A DNA stretch of 14,691 bases, taken from positions 1 to 14,691 of the forward strand of contig JARKUZ010000037.1 in assembly GCA_029851945.1 (NCBI GenBank), read 5' to 3'. The notes beneath the pieces are model-generated. The model was not told the DNA's origin and searched no databases. It worked only from the letters and a program-made list of their open reading frames with translations. Positions 6,030 through 12,351 of the stretch are shown piece by piece; the first letter of the stretch is position 1, and each line of letters starts with the position of its first letter. Position numbers and translations under genes: made by a program. The DNA is from Terrisporobacter sp. GTDB taxonomy: Bacteria > Bacillota_A > Clostridia > Peptostreptococcales > Peptostreptococcaceae.

Positions 6030-6911
6030 TTATTTATTAAAATTATGAGCTACAACTAAAGCTAGCTCTCTTAAAATTTTACACGCTGTTATTGTTGAAA
6101 CCTTTGTATCATCATAGTCAGGACTAAGCTCCACAATATCACATCCAACTAATTTTATATTTGAGTTCTTTAAAATTTTAAATATACTTTCAAATTCTTT
6201 ATATGTAACTCCTCCTGGCTCTGGAGTTCCAGTTCCAGGGAAAATTGATGGATCTAGCACATCTAAATCTATTGTTAAGTATATCTTTTTGTTATCTAAA
6301 GATTTTACAACTTCTTCAAAAGTATCTATTGTAGAAACTTCCATATAAGTATGTTTTTCTTTCAAAGCAAAATCAAACTCTTCTTTAGTTCCTGATCTTA
6401 TACCAAATTGATAAATTCTATTATCTCCTACTAAGTCCCATATTCTTTTTATAACTGTGGCATGGGAATTTTTGTTGTTGTTGTATTCTTCTCTTAAATC
6501 TGTATGTGCATCAAAATGAAGAACATAAACATCACTATGTTTTTCATATACAGCTTTAAAAGCAGGAAGAGTTACTAAATGCTCTCCTCCTATCATAAAA
6601 GGTATCTTATCATCATTTACTATGGATTTTGTACCTTCATAAATTTCATCTAATACAACATCTGTATTTCCTATACTAAGTTCTAAATCACCTATGTCAC
6701 ATATTTTTTTATTTTCTAAATCTAAGTTTAACTTAGGACTATATGTCTCAAGACCATAAAACTCTGGTCTCATGGAACTACTTGCAAATCTAGTTCCCGG
6801 TCTGTTTGAAGTTGTACCATCAAATCCTACACCAAATACTACTACATCTGATTCATCATAGGGTGTTTCCATTCCCATAAAAGTATTTATATTTGAAAAC
6901 CTATTTTGCAT
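6030..6911 (-). CDS. speB: Agmatinase
   Basis: The 293-residue ureohydrolase hydrolyses agmatine to putrescine and urea. All expected dinuclear manganese ligands are visible: GGEH (His111), DAHTD (Asp134, His136, Asp138) and DLD (Asp215, Asp217). The loop SRPGTR near 35-41 and GTGTPEPGG at 226-234 also match agmatinases. Length agrees with bacterial SpeB. Arginase or formiminoglutamase activity is less likely, because the gene sits with speA, speD and speE. The start ATG at 6909-6911 lies inside the end of speE, giving an 11-bp overlap, so translation is probably coupled; AAAGGA upstream serves as ribosome binding site. metK follows 91 nt downstream. Confidence 0.96.
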   Translation of the reverse strand: MQNRFSNINTFMGMETPYDESDVVVFGVGFDGTTSNRPGTRFASSSMRPEFYGLETYSPKLNLDLENKKICDIGDLELSIGNTDVVLDEIYEGTKSIVNDDKIPFMIGGEHLVTLPAFKAVYEKHSDVYVLHFDAHTDLREEYNNNKNSHATVIKRIWDLVGDNRIYQFGIRSGTKEEFDFALKEKHTYMEVSTIDTFEEVVKSLDNKKIYLTIDLDVLDPSIFPGTGTPEPGGVTYKEFESIFKILKNSNIKLVGCDIVELSPDYDDTKVSTITACKILRELALVVAHNFNK

Positions 6912-7752
6912 CTAACATATCCTTTACATACTCCGGTAGAGCAAAGGCTCCTTTATGAATTTCACTGTTGTAGTATTTAGTGTTTAAATTTAAACTTTCC
7001 CAAGTTTCTTTGTTATGATCTTTTATAGGATCTAATTTTTTTGATGCAAATCCAAATAACCAATGTCCTGATGGATATGTTGGCATATGGAATTGATATA
7101 CTTTTGATATAGGAAATATATCTTTTATTTTTGAATTAGATCTTTTCATTTCTCTTGCATAGCTTTCAAAATAAGGACTTTCGTTTTGATTAACTAAAAT
7201 ACCATCATCACTTAAAATTCTATAACAATCATTATAAAAATCTACTGTGAATAATCCTTCTCCTGGTCCTATTGGGTCAGTAGAATCAACTAATATTAAA
7301 TCATAAGATTTATCTTTAGCATTTTTTACAAAAGCAACTCCATCTTCAAAGTATAAGTTTACTCTTGCATCATCTAATTTACATGCACAAACATCTATAT
7401 ATTCTCTAGATACATCTACTACCATTTTATCTATTTCGACCATATCTATTTTTTCAATTTGAGGATATCGTGTAAGCTCTCTTACTGTACCTCCATCTCC
7501 ACCACCTATAACTAATACATTTTTTATATTCATATTAGTTGCCATAGCTGGGTGAACTATCATATCATGATAAATAAATTCATCCTTATCATTTACCATC
7601 ATAAGTCCGTCTAAAGTAAGGAATCTTCCAAACTCTTTACTTTCAAATACATCTACTCTTTGAAAAGATGACTGACCGCTAAATAATTGTTTTTCTGCTT
7701 TTATTGAAAAACGTGTATTTTCAGTCCACTCTTCTGTATACCATAGTTCCAT
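6901..7752 (-). CDS. speE: Spermidine synthase (polyamine aminopropyltransferase)
   Basis: The 283-residue enzyme transfers the aminopropyl group of decarboxylated S-adenosylmethionine to putrescine, giving spermidine and methylthioadenosine. The N-terminal beta domain starts ELWYTEEWTENTRFSIK. The Rossmann core has GGGDGG at 83-88, the acidic VEID after the second strand, and DSTDPIGPGEGLF at 156-168, whose Asp156 and Asp159 belong to the family's active-site loop. YHDM at 61-64 lines the diamine site. Length and motif order are standard. GGAGGG precedes the ATG at 7750-7752. The stop overlaps the speB start by 11 bp. Upstream is an unusual 280-bp structured gap before speD. Confidence 0.97.
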   Translation of the reverse strand: MELWYTEEWTENTRFSIKAEKQLFSGQSSFQRVDVFESKEFGRFLTLDGLMMVNDKDEFIYHDMIVHPAMATNMNIKNVLVIGGGDGGTVRELTRYPQIEKIDMVEIDKMVVDVSREYIDVCACKLDDARVNLYFEDGVAFVKNAKDKSYDLILVDSTDPIGPGEGLFTVDFYNDCYRILSDDGILVNQNESPYFESYAREMKRSNSKIKDIFPISKVYQFHMPTYPSGHWLFGFASKKLDPIKDHNKETWESLNLNTKYYNSEIHKGAFALPEYVKDMLDAK

Positions 7753-7762
7753 AGTATCCCTC

Positions 7763-7995
7763 CAAATTAATTTCTATTTTATTTTTAATTTTTATTTCAC
7801 TCAAATTTTTATTTTATTTATATTTTTATATTCTTTATTTTATATTTTATCTCTTTGTTTTTATCTCTTTATTTAATCATAAATAAGTTTTATTATAACA
7901 ATTAATAAGTCCTGTATTGTGTTCAAATTTGTTAAATTTGAATATTTCACTTATTTATGATATAATTAGGGTTCAAATTAATTTTTATTTTATTT
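7763..7995. repeat. Structured low-complexity spacer between speD and speE
   Basis: The 280-bp gap between speD and speE holds no gene. It contains a direct repeat (7763-7784 and 7974-7995, 21 of 22 positions equal by eye; the first copy abuts the speE ribosome binding site). Inside lies a perfect 13-bp inverted repeat (7876-7888 with 7949-7961, ATCATAAATAAGT). Nested within that is a perfect 9-bp inverted repeat with a 3-nt spacer (7922-7942, TTCAAATTT). The remainder is T/A-only tracts built from TTTTATTTTATTT-like units. It may be a small inserted element, an RNA structure in the speE leader, or both. Confidence 0.55.
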
Positions 7996-8031
7996 ATTTT
8001 TTATTTTATTTTTTATTTAGGTATTTATTAT

Positions 8032-8451
8032 TTATATAACTTCGGGCTTGTGAGTAATATTGCCTAAATCTTTTTTTGCAAATTTTTGTATTTTCGCTGT
8101 TAAACCTCTTGGTATTTCTGTTGATTCACTTCTTTCAGCTTTTAAAAGTTCTTCTAATAACTCAAAACTTTTCCAAGGATCAATATCACCACAAGTGAAG
8201 AAATCTGCTGATGCATATCCATATTCTGGCCATGTATGTATTGTTAAATGAGATTCTGCTATTATTACAGCTCCCGAAACTCCCCATGGATTGAAATGAT
8301 GAAAAACTGAATCTACTATAGTTGCTTTTGCATTTAATGCTGATTCATTCATAAACTTTTCAATAAGATCTGGATCTTTAAGCACTTTCTCATCACAGTT
8401 ATAGTATTCTACTAATATGTGTCTTCCTAATGTTTCAAACTTCATACTCAT
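8032..8451 (-). CDS. speD: S-adenosylmethionine decarboxylase proenzyme (SpeD/SpeH type)
   Basis: The 139-residue protein is a prokaryotic class-1B pyruvoyl decarboxylase making the aminopropyl donor for SpeE. The self-cleavage region [12 protein letters not shown] places the pyruvoyl-forming Ser at position 67. His72 and Cys87 (in FFTCG) match the processing and catalytic residues of the Thermotoga enzyme (Ser63, His68, Cys83) at a constant offset of four. Cleavage at Glu66-Ser67 would give beta and alpha chains of 66 and 73 residues. The C-terminus is slightly longer than in short homologues. ATG 8449-8451 follows AGAAGG. speA lies 91 nt upstream; that gap can fold a small hairpin (8492-8514, complete only with a G-U pair on the minus strand). 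Confidence 0.96.
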   Translation of the reverse strand: MSMKFETLGRHILVEYYNCDEKVLKDPDLIEKFMNESALNAKATIVDSVFHHFNPWGVSGAVIIAESHLTIHTWPEYGYASADFFTCGDIDPWKSFELLEELLKAERSESTEIPRGLTAKIQKFAKKDLGNITHKPEVI

Positions 8452-8542
8452 AATTTTACCTTCTTTCCATATTTAGTTTTATATTTCTAATAAGACGATT
8501 TAGTTATTCGCCTTTATTTTTTAATTAACTCAATCAGTTAAT

Positions 8543-10060
8543 TTAATTTTTTACTACTAAAATATTTTTTAAATCTTTATCTTTCATATCAGTCATATAA
8601 GCATTGTTTTGTTTTAGTAATTTTATATAATCCAAAATTTCTTTCGTCATAACTTCTCCTGGGGAAATTATAGGAATACCTGGTGGATAAGCCATTATAC
8701 ATTCTGCACAAATTCTTCCTATGGACTTTTCTAAAGTCACTTCTTCTTTTTTAGAATAAAAAGCATTTCTTGGGCTAATCGCAACTCTAGGTGTAATTTG
8801 CCTTATACTAATATTGTTGCTTAAATCTTTGCTAAGGTTTAAATTGTTATTTTCATGACCTAAAGCTTCTGACTTTGATATTACACTTAAAGATTTTATT
8901 AGTTTATCTATATCTTCTTTTGTTGTACCTATAGAAACTAAAGCCAGTATATTGTACATATCACCAAGTTCTACTTGAACTGAAAAGTCCTTGTATAATA
9001 ATTCATAAACCTTATAACCACTTATACCAAGTCCTTTCACATTTATACATAACTTTGTTTCATCTACAAAATAGACTCCTTTTTTGTGTAAAAACTCATC
9101 TGATACAACTCTCATACCAGGAATTTTATTTATTTTTGCCTTAGCATATCTAGCTAAATTTAAAGCCTTACTAAGCTTTACCTCTCCCTTTGTTACTAAA
9201 TTTGACCTTGCTCCATCAATACTTGCCATAAGTAAGTAAGAAGCCGATGTGGATTGTAGCATATTTATAGTTTGTAGTACCTTGTCTCCTTCTACATTTT
9301 CACTATTTAATAAAAGTGCAGAGGCTTGAGTTAAGGCACCTCCAGTTTTATGAATACTAACTGCCGACATATCTGCTCCACATTCCATTGCTGATGGTGG
9401 TAATTTATCATAAAAAGGAAAATGAGCTCCATGGGCCTCATCTACAAGAACTAATACATTTCTTTCATGACAGATTTTAACTATTTCTTTTAAATCTGTA
9501 CATGCCCCATAGTAAGTTGGATTTAGTAAGAATAATACTTTTACATCTTCATTTTCTTCTAAAGATTTTCTTACACACTCCACACTTAAGTTCAAACTTA
9601 TGCCTAAATCATCATCATATTCTGGCTGAATATATACAGGGACTCCTCCAGAAAATATAAGTGCATTTATGGCTGACTTATGTACATTTCTCGGTAAAAG
9701 AACTTTATCACCTTCGTTTATAACACTAAGCATCATTGCATGTATGCCTTGTGTAGTTCCATTTGTAATAAAAAAAGCCCTATCAGCTTTATAAGCTTTA
9801 GCTAATAGTTCTTGTGCTTCCTTGATAACTCCACCTGGATTTGATACATTATCCATATATGGTGATGAATTTATATCCATCCTCATGACACTTTCTCCAA
9901 AAAAATAGTTTAAAATTTCCACTCCTTGATCTCTTACATGTCCAGGAACATCAAAACAAGCTATATCTCTATTGGAATATTCTATTAGAGATTGTAACAA
10001 TGGAGTCTGTTCTTGTTGTGATATAGATTCAAATTGAAGATTTACATTTATGTCTTTCAA
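8543..10060 (-). CDS. speA: Fold-I PLP-dependent amino acid decarboxylase, probably arginine decarboxylase
   Basis: The 505-residue Orn/Lys/Arg decarboxylase major-domain protein probably converts arginine to agmatine, the substrate of the neighbouring SpeB. The PLP lysine is Lys238 in SIHKTGGALTQAS, preceded by the cofactor-binding VDEAHGAH at about 206-213. The C-terminal domain carries GRICAE and YPPGIPIISPGE (about 458-470), as in B. subtilis SpeA. Two parts differ: the usual PGHK near the N-terminus is PGHVRDQG (from Pro39), and the following segment reads MDINSSPYMDN. Specificity is therefore inferred from speB rather than proven. The start is TTG at 10058-10060: GGAGG lies 7 nt upstream and no in-frame ATG fits. 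It is the promoter-proximal gene of the polyamine cluster. Confidence 0.88.
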   Translation of the reverse strand: MKDINVNLQFESISQQEQTPLLQSLIEYSNRDIACFDVPGHVRDQGVEILNYFFGESVMRMDINSSPYMDNVSNPGGVIKEAQELLAKAYKADRAFFITNGTTQGIHAMMLSVINEGDKVLLPRNVHKSAINALIFSGGVPVYIQPEYDDDLGISLNLSVECVRKSLEENEDVKVLFLLNPTYYGACTDLKEIVKICHERNVLVLVDEAHGAHFPFYDKLPPSAMECGADMSAVSIHKTGGALTQASALLLNSENVEGDKVLQTINMLQSTSASYLLMASIDGARSNLVTKGEVKLSKALNLARYAKAKINKIPGMRVVSDEFLHKKGVYFVDETKLCINVKGLGISGYKVYELLYKDFSVQVELGDMYNILALVSIGTTKEDIDKLIKSLSVISKSEALGHENNNLNLSKDLSNNISIRQITPRVAISPRNAFYSKKEEVTLEKSIGRICAECIMAYPPGIPIISPGEVMTKEILDYIKLLKQNNAYMTDMKDKDLKNILVVKN

Positions 10061-10171
10061 TATTAAACCTCCGTATATTAAATTTTCTTTATACTCACAT
10101 ATAAATTTAAAACATCTACAAAACTTACTATTTCTATTCTCATAATTTAGTTTTGTTAAACTTACTTTTTA

Positions 10172-10200
10172 ATTATATTTATTTCATACCTAAAAATCAA
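10172..10200 (-). promoter_or_regulatory. Predicted proximal promoter of speA
   Basis: Minus strand: -35 TTGATT (10195-10200), 17-nt spacer, -10 TATAAT (10172-10177). It predicts a leader of about 105 nt, which can pair ACAAAACT (10118-10125) with AGTTTTGT (10149-10156). Confidence 0.6.
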
Positions 10201-10231
10201 TACTATTTTTTAATATTTTTTAATTATTTTT

Positions 10232-10261
10232 ATAATATAGATTAAAATGTGTATTTTTCAA
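10232..10261 (-). promoter_or_regulatory. Possible distal promoter of speA
   Basis: Minus strand: -35 TTGAAA (10256-10261), with -10 TATATT (10234-10239, 16-nt spacer) or TATTAT (10232-10237, 18-nt spacer). Weaker than the proximal site; AT-richness makes chance matches likely. Confidence 0.4.
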
Positions 10262-10510
10262 TATCCTATAAACATTTATTTTTTTTAAGTTTATATTAAT
10301 TTCGTTTAAGTTTAGTATTCCTAACTTTTAGTTTTTATTAATTTTCTATTTGTTTACTCATACTAAACTTTTTCGTAGTTTTTTATATTTCATATAATTA
10401 TTTTACGCTTTTGTCATATAGAAATATTTATAATTTTATATTCGTTGATATTACTTACTTTCATAGGTTTTGAAAATATTTTACCAGAATATAATACCCT
10501 AACAAATAAA
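10262..10510. other. Non-coding interval upstream of speA with an 11-bp inverted repeat
   Basis: No gene is visible. The interval has a perfect 11-bp inverted repeat AAGTTTAGTAT (10308-10318) and its complement (10370-10380), separated by 51 bp. On the plus strand the second arm runs into TTTCGTAGTTTTTT. No known riboswitch pattern was recognised on either strand. Confidence 0.45.
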
Positions 10511-10550
10511 AAAGACAGGAAATAAATCTTAATAATTTATTTCCTGTCTT
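10501..10550 (-). terminator. Strong intrinsic terminator of the second PqqD-like gene
   Basis: A 16-bp perfect stem (10535-10550 with 10512-10527, AAGACAGGAAATAAAT) has a 7-nt loop. The minus-strand tail starts with a run of six T. It begins 24 nt after the stop and isolates the gene from speA. Confidence 0.92.
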
Positions 10551-10574
10551 CTATATCTCAGTATTATTTTATTC

Positions 10575-10832
10575 TTAAATTATGTCTGCTTCTTGTAGTT
10601 GCTTTAAAAAATCCCCTAAATCTTTCTTAGCATCTTCTTTTTTTACCACATAAGTATTTGTAATTAGCGATAGTATTTCATCTTCATCTTTGCAGTCTTC
10701 TAGATTTTTCCATACTAAAGCTTCCACTTCATTTAGACTAATTAGTCCTTTCTGTCCTTCTAATGTATCTTTGGGCATAAGAATGTATTCGCCAGCTATT
10801 TTACGCAGATTAAAATCTCTTTTAATTTCCAT
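10575..10832 (-). CDS. Stand-alone PqqD-family protein (RRE-like), paralogue B
   Basis: The 85-residue protein is a paralogue of the product of 3757-4017. Shared positions include IK..F.LR.I.GE near the start, KG.I..N.....W.NL in the middle, and AKKD..DF...L...DII at the end. PqqD-like domains bind peptide leaders in RiPP pathways, but no radical-SAM enzyme, cyclase, protease or precursor is visible within several kilobases. The gene has its own promoter, a good ribosome binding site (GGGGGA before the ATG at 10830-10832) and a strong terminator, so it is a deliberately isolated unit. It may serve a distant enzyme or act as a small peptide-binding regulator; both are inference. Confidence 0.82.
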   Translation of the reverse strand: MEIKRDFNLRKIAGEYILMPKDTLEGQKGLISLNEVEALVWKNLEDCKDEDEILSLITNTYVVKKEDAKKDLGDFLKQLQEADII

Positions 10833-10932
10833 AATCCATTCCCCCTTAATCTAATCTTTTCCCACCATTTTATTATATGACATACACTTTAGAAATATTT
10901 CATATTTTTGATGAAAAATAACCAACAATTAG

Positions 10933-10961
10933 ATTCTACTTTAGCATGACTTTAAAGTCAA
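10933..10961 (-). promoter_or_regulatory. Promoter of PqqD-like gene B with overlapping palindrome
   Basis: Minus strand: -35 TTGACT (10956-10961), 17-nt spacer, -10 TAGAAT (10933-10938). A perfect 14-bp palindrome, TGACTTTAAAGTCA (10947-10960), covers most of the -35 and the start of the spacer, a classic place for a repressor operator. The leader would be about 95 nt. Confidence 0.65.
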
Positions 10962-11032
10962 TAAGTATGATGTTCTTTTTTTCTACATTACTTTACAAAA
11001 ATAAATAAATCATGAGTAAAAATTTATTTTAT

Positions 11033-11066
11033 TCATGTCACCAGCGACAGAGAACTTTGCTCAAAA
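11033..11066 (+). repeat. Degenerate repeat, left copy flanking the membrane-anchored protein gene
   Basis: TCATGTCACCAGCGAC, 7 nt, then TTTGCTCAAA. It aligns with 12195-12227 in the same orientation (TCATRTCRCCARCGAC and TTGCTCAAA shared). Confidence 0.45.
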
Positions 11067-11087
11067 ACTAATATTAGGATTATAAAA

Positions 11088-11107
11088 GGCAGAGATTTCT
11101 CTCTGCC
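11088..11107 (-). terminator. Intrinsic terminator abutting the stop codon at 11108
   Basis: Minus strand: GGCAGAGA, a GAAA tetraloop, TCTCTGCC, then TTTTATAAT. The stem starts at the base directly after the TAG stop. GAAA is a stabilising tetraloop. Confidence 0.9.
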
Positions 11108-12031
11108 CTATTCTTCTTCAACTGATTCAATTTTTAAAATCTCACTATTTTTATTGGAAAAATGAAGTGTATCAGCACTTATAGATTTTCCAGGTCCCAC
11201 ATTTTCAAACTTAGCACGATAAGTTATACCACCTATATATGAATTTCCTTTAGATACAGTTTTATAATAAACATAAACTGTTTTTAAATCTTCATCTGAT
11301 ATATTTTCTATAGTGATTTCTTTATTTTTTGTAGATAATTTAATTTTATCACTCATAAGTGACATAGTGCTTTCCATGTCATTTTTTGAATTTAAATATA
11401 TATATTTATTATCTGGATCAAATTCTATTTTTCCAGTAGACTCCATGACAACTGTTGATGTTTGTGGCTTTAAATTAGTTATTTTAAATTTAATTGTATT
11501 AGATTTTCCTTTTATTTTTAAAGTTATTTCTCCATAATCAATAACTTCATCAGAAGTATTTTTTACTACTAATGCCAATACATTTTCTTTTTTCTCGTCA
11601 CTACCATCTTCTATAAATTTACCACTGTATTTACCTATACTTAAAATCTCCATATTTTTATTTGGTAGTTTAAATGGAAGCTCTATCCCTCCAACAGTTG
11701 TTGTATTAGAAGTTTCCTCTCCGTTATTTGTATTGTTATTATTATCTTCATTACTAATAGAATCATCTTGTGATTCTTGTCCATCATTAGTCGTATCTTC
11801 ATTATTTCCCACAACTTTTTCACCAGGAGTATATCCTTCTATACTATTTATATCTAATGAAGTTCCATCTATAACCAAACTATTTTCTTCAACTGCTTCT
11901 TCTATATTTTGCTCAGACTTATTCTCAGTTTCTATTTTAGCTTTATCTTTTTCAATAAAATATCCTATAGTTCCTAATCCTATTATGCATATTAAAATAG
12001 CCCCCACTATTGCTATAAGTATTCTTTTCAA
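11108..12031 (-). CDS. Membrane-anchored extracytoplasmic protein with beta-rich C-terminal domains, hypothetical
   Basis: The 307-residue protein has one N-terminal membrane segment (about 4-26). A low-complexity linker rich in Glu, Asn, Asp and Thr follows to about residue 115, including NEDNNNNTNNGEE. About 190 residues of alternating beta pattern come next. Within this part, LALVVKNTSDEVIDYGEITLKIKG and ITIENISDEDLKTVYVYYKT look like repeats of one Ig-like sandwich, of the FxLYD or DUF type seen in clostridial surface proteins; the family assignment is tentative. The start is TTG at 12029-12031, preceded by AAGGAG with 8 nt spacing. It is transcribed divergently from the LCP gene, suggesting an envelope role. 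No catalytic motif was seen. Confidence 0.75.
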   Translation of the reverse strand: MKRILIAIVGAILICIIGLGTIGYFIEKDKAKIETENKSEQNIEEAVEENSLVIDGTSLDINSIEGYTPGEKVVGNNEDTTNDGQESQDDSISNEDNNNNTNNGEETSNTTTVGGIELPFKLPNKNMEILSIGKYSGKFIEDGSDEKKENVLALVVKNTSDEVIDYGEITLKIKGKSNTIKFKITNLKPQTSTVVMESTGKIEFDPDNKYIYLNSKNDMESTMSLMSDKIKLSTKNKEITIENISDEDLKTVYVYYKTVSKGNSYIGGITYRAKFENVGPGKSISADTLHFSNKNSEILKIESVEEE

Positions 12032-12194
12032 AACAACATCTCCTTATATCCATTTTTAATATTTCAAATTTTTATCTATCTTAAATCTAAAATAAATAGT
12101 ATTTTTACTTAATAATTTCTATTATATAAATTTCACTTATTGTTATTATTTTATCTTATATTAAAACCATTTTCAAATAAAAAATTCGCTTCGC

Positions 12195-12227
12195 TCATAT
12201 CGCCAACGACTTCGTCCGTTGCTCAAA
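12195..12227 (+). repeat. Degenerate repeat, right copy flanking the membrane-anchored protein gene
   Basis: TCATATCGCCAACGAC, 8 nt, then TTGCTCAAA, matching 11033-11066 in the same orientation. A second TTGCTCAAAA follows at 12236-12245. The GC content and TTCG repeats stand out from the surrounding AT-rich spacer. Confidence 0.45.
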
Positions 12228-12303
12228 TTTATCTGTTGCTCAAAATATATAGTCAGTATTCATCAAGTTTTACTTATTTATTTAATTATCTAGTAAAATT
12301 TGC

Positions 12304-12309
12304 TATAAT
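12304..12309 (+). promoter_or_regulatory. Extended -10 promoter of the LCP gene
   Basis: TGCTATAAT (12301-12309) is an extended -10 element; 17 nt upstream lies only a weak -35 (TTTAAT, 12281-12286). Transcription would begin near 12316, after the first in-frame ATG, which supports the downstream TTG start. Confidence 0.65.
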
Positions 12310-12337
12310 ATGACTATATGTAAAAAATACGTTTCTG

Positions 12338-12343
12338 AGGGGG
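12338..12343 (+). promoter_or_regulatory. Ribosome binding site deciding the LCP start
   Basis: AGGGGG lies 8 nt before an in-frame TTG at 12352. The upstream ATG at 12310 overlaps the promoter and has no such site. Confidence 0.75.
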
Positions 12344-12351
12344 AAGAAATT

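Noticed and set aside
8523..8543. 8-bp hairpin directly after the speA stop as a terminator
   Set aside because: The T-run follows on the plus strand, not on the minus strand in which speA is transcribed, so it does not fit as a speA terminator.
11011..11037. Imperfect 11-bp palindrome CATGAGTAAA...TTCATG
   Set aside because: It has no T-run and no promoter context; AT-rich chance pairing is a sufficient explanation.
11313..12059. Plus-strand open frames opposite the anchored surface protein
   Set aside because: Antisense shadows; the minus frame has a clear ribosome binding site, membrane segment, linker and terminator.
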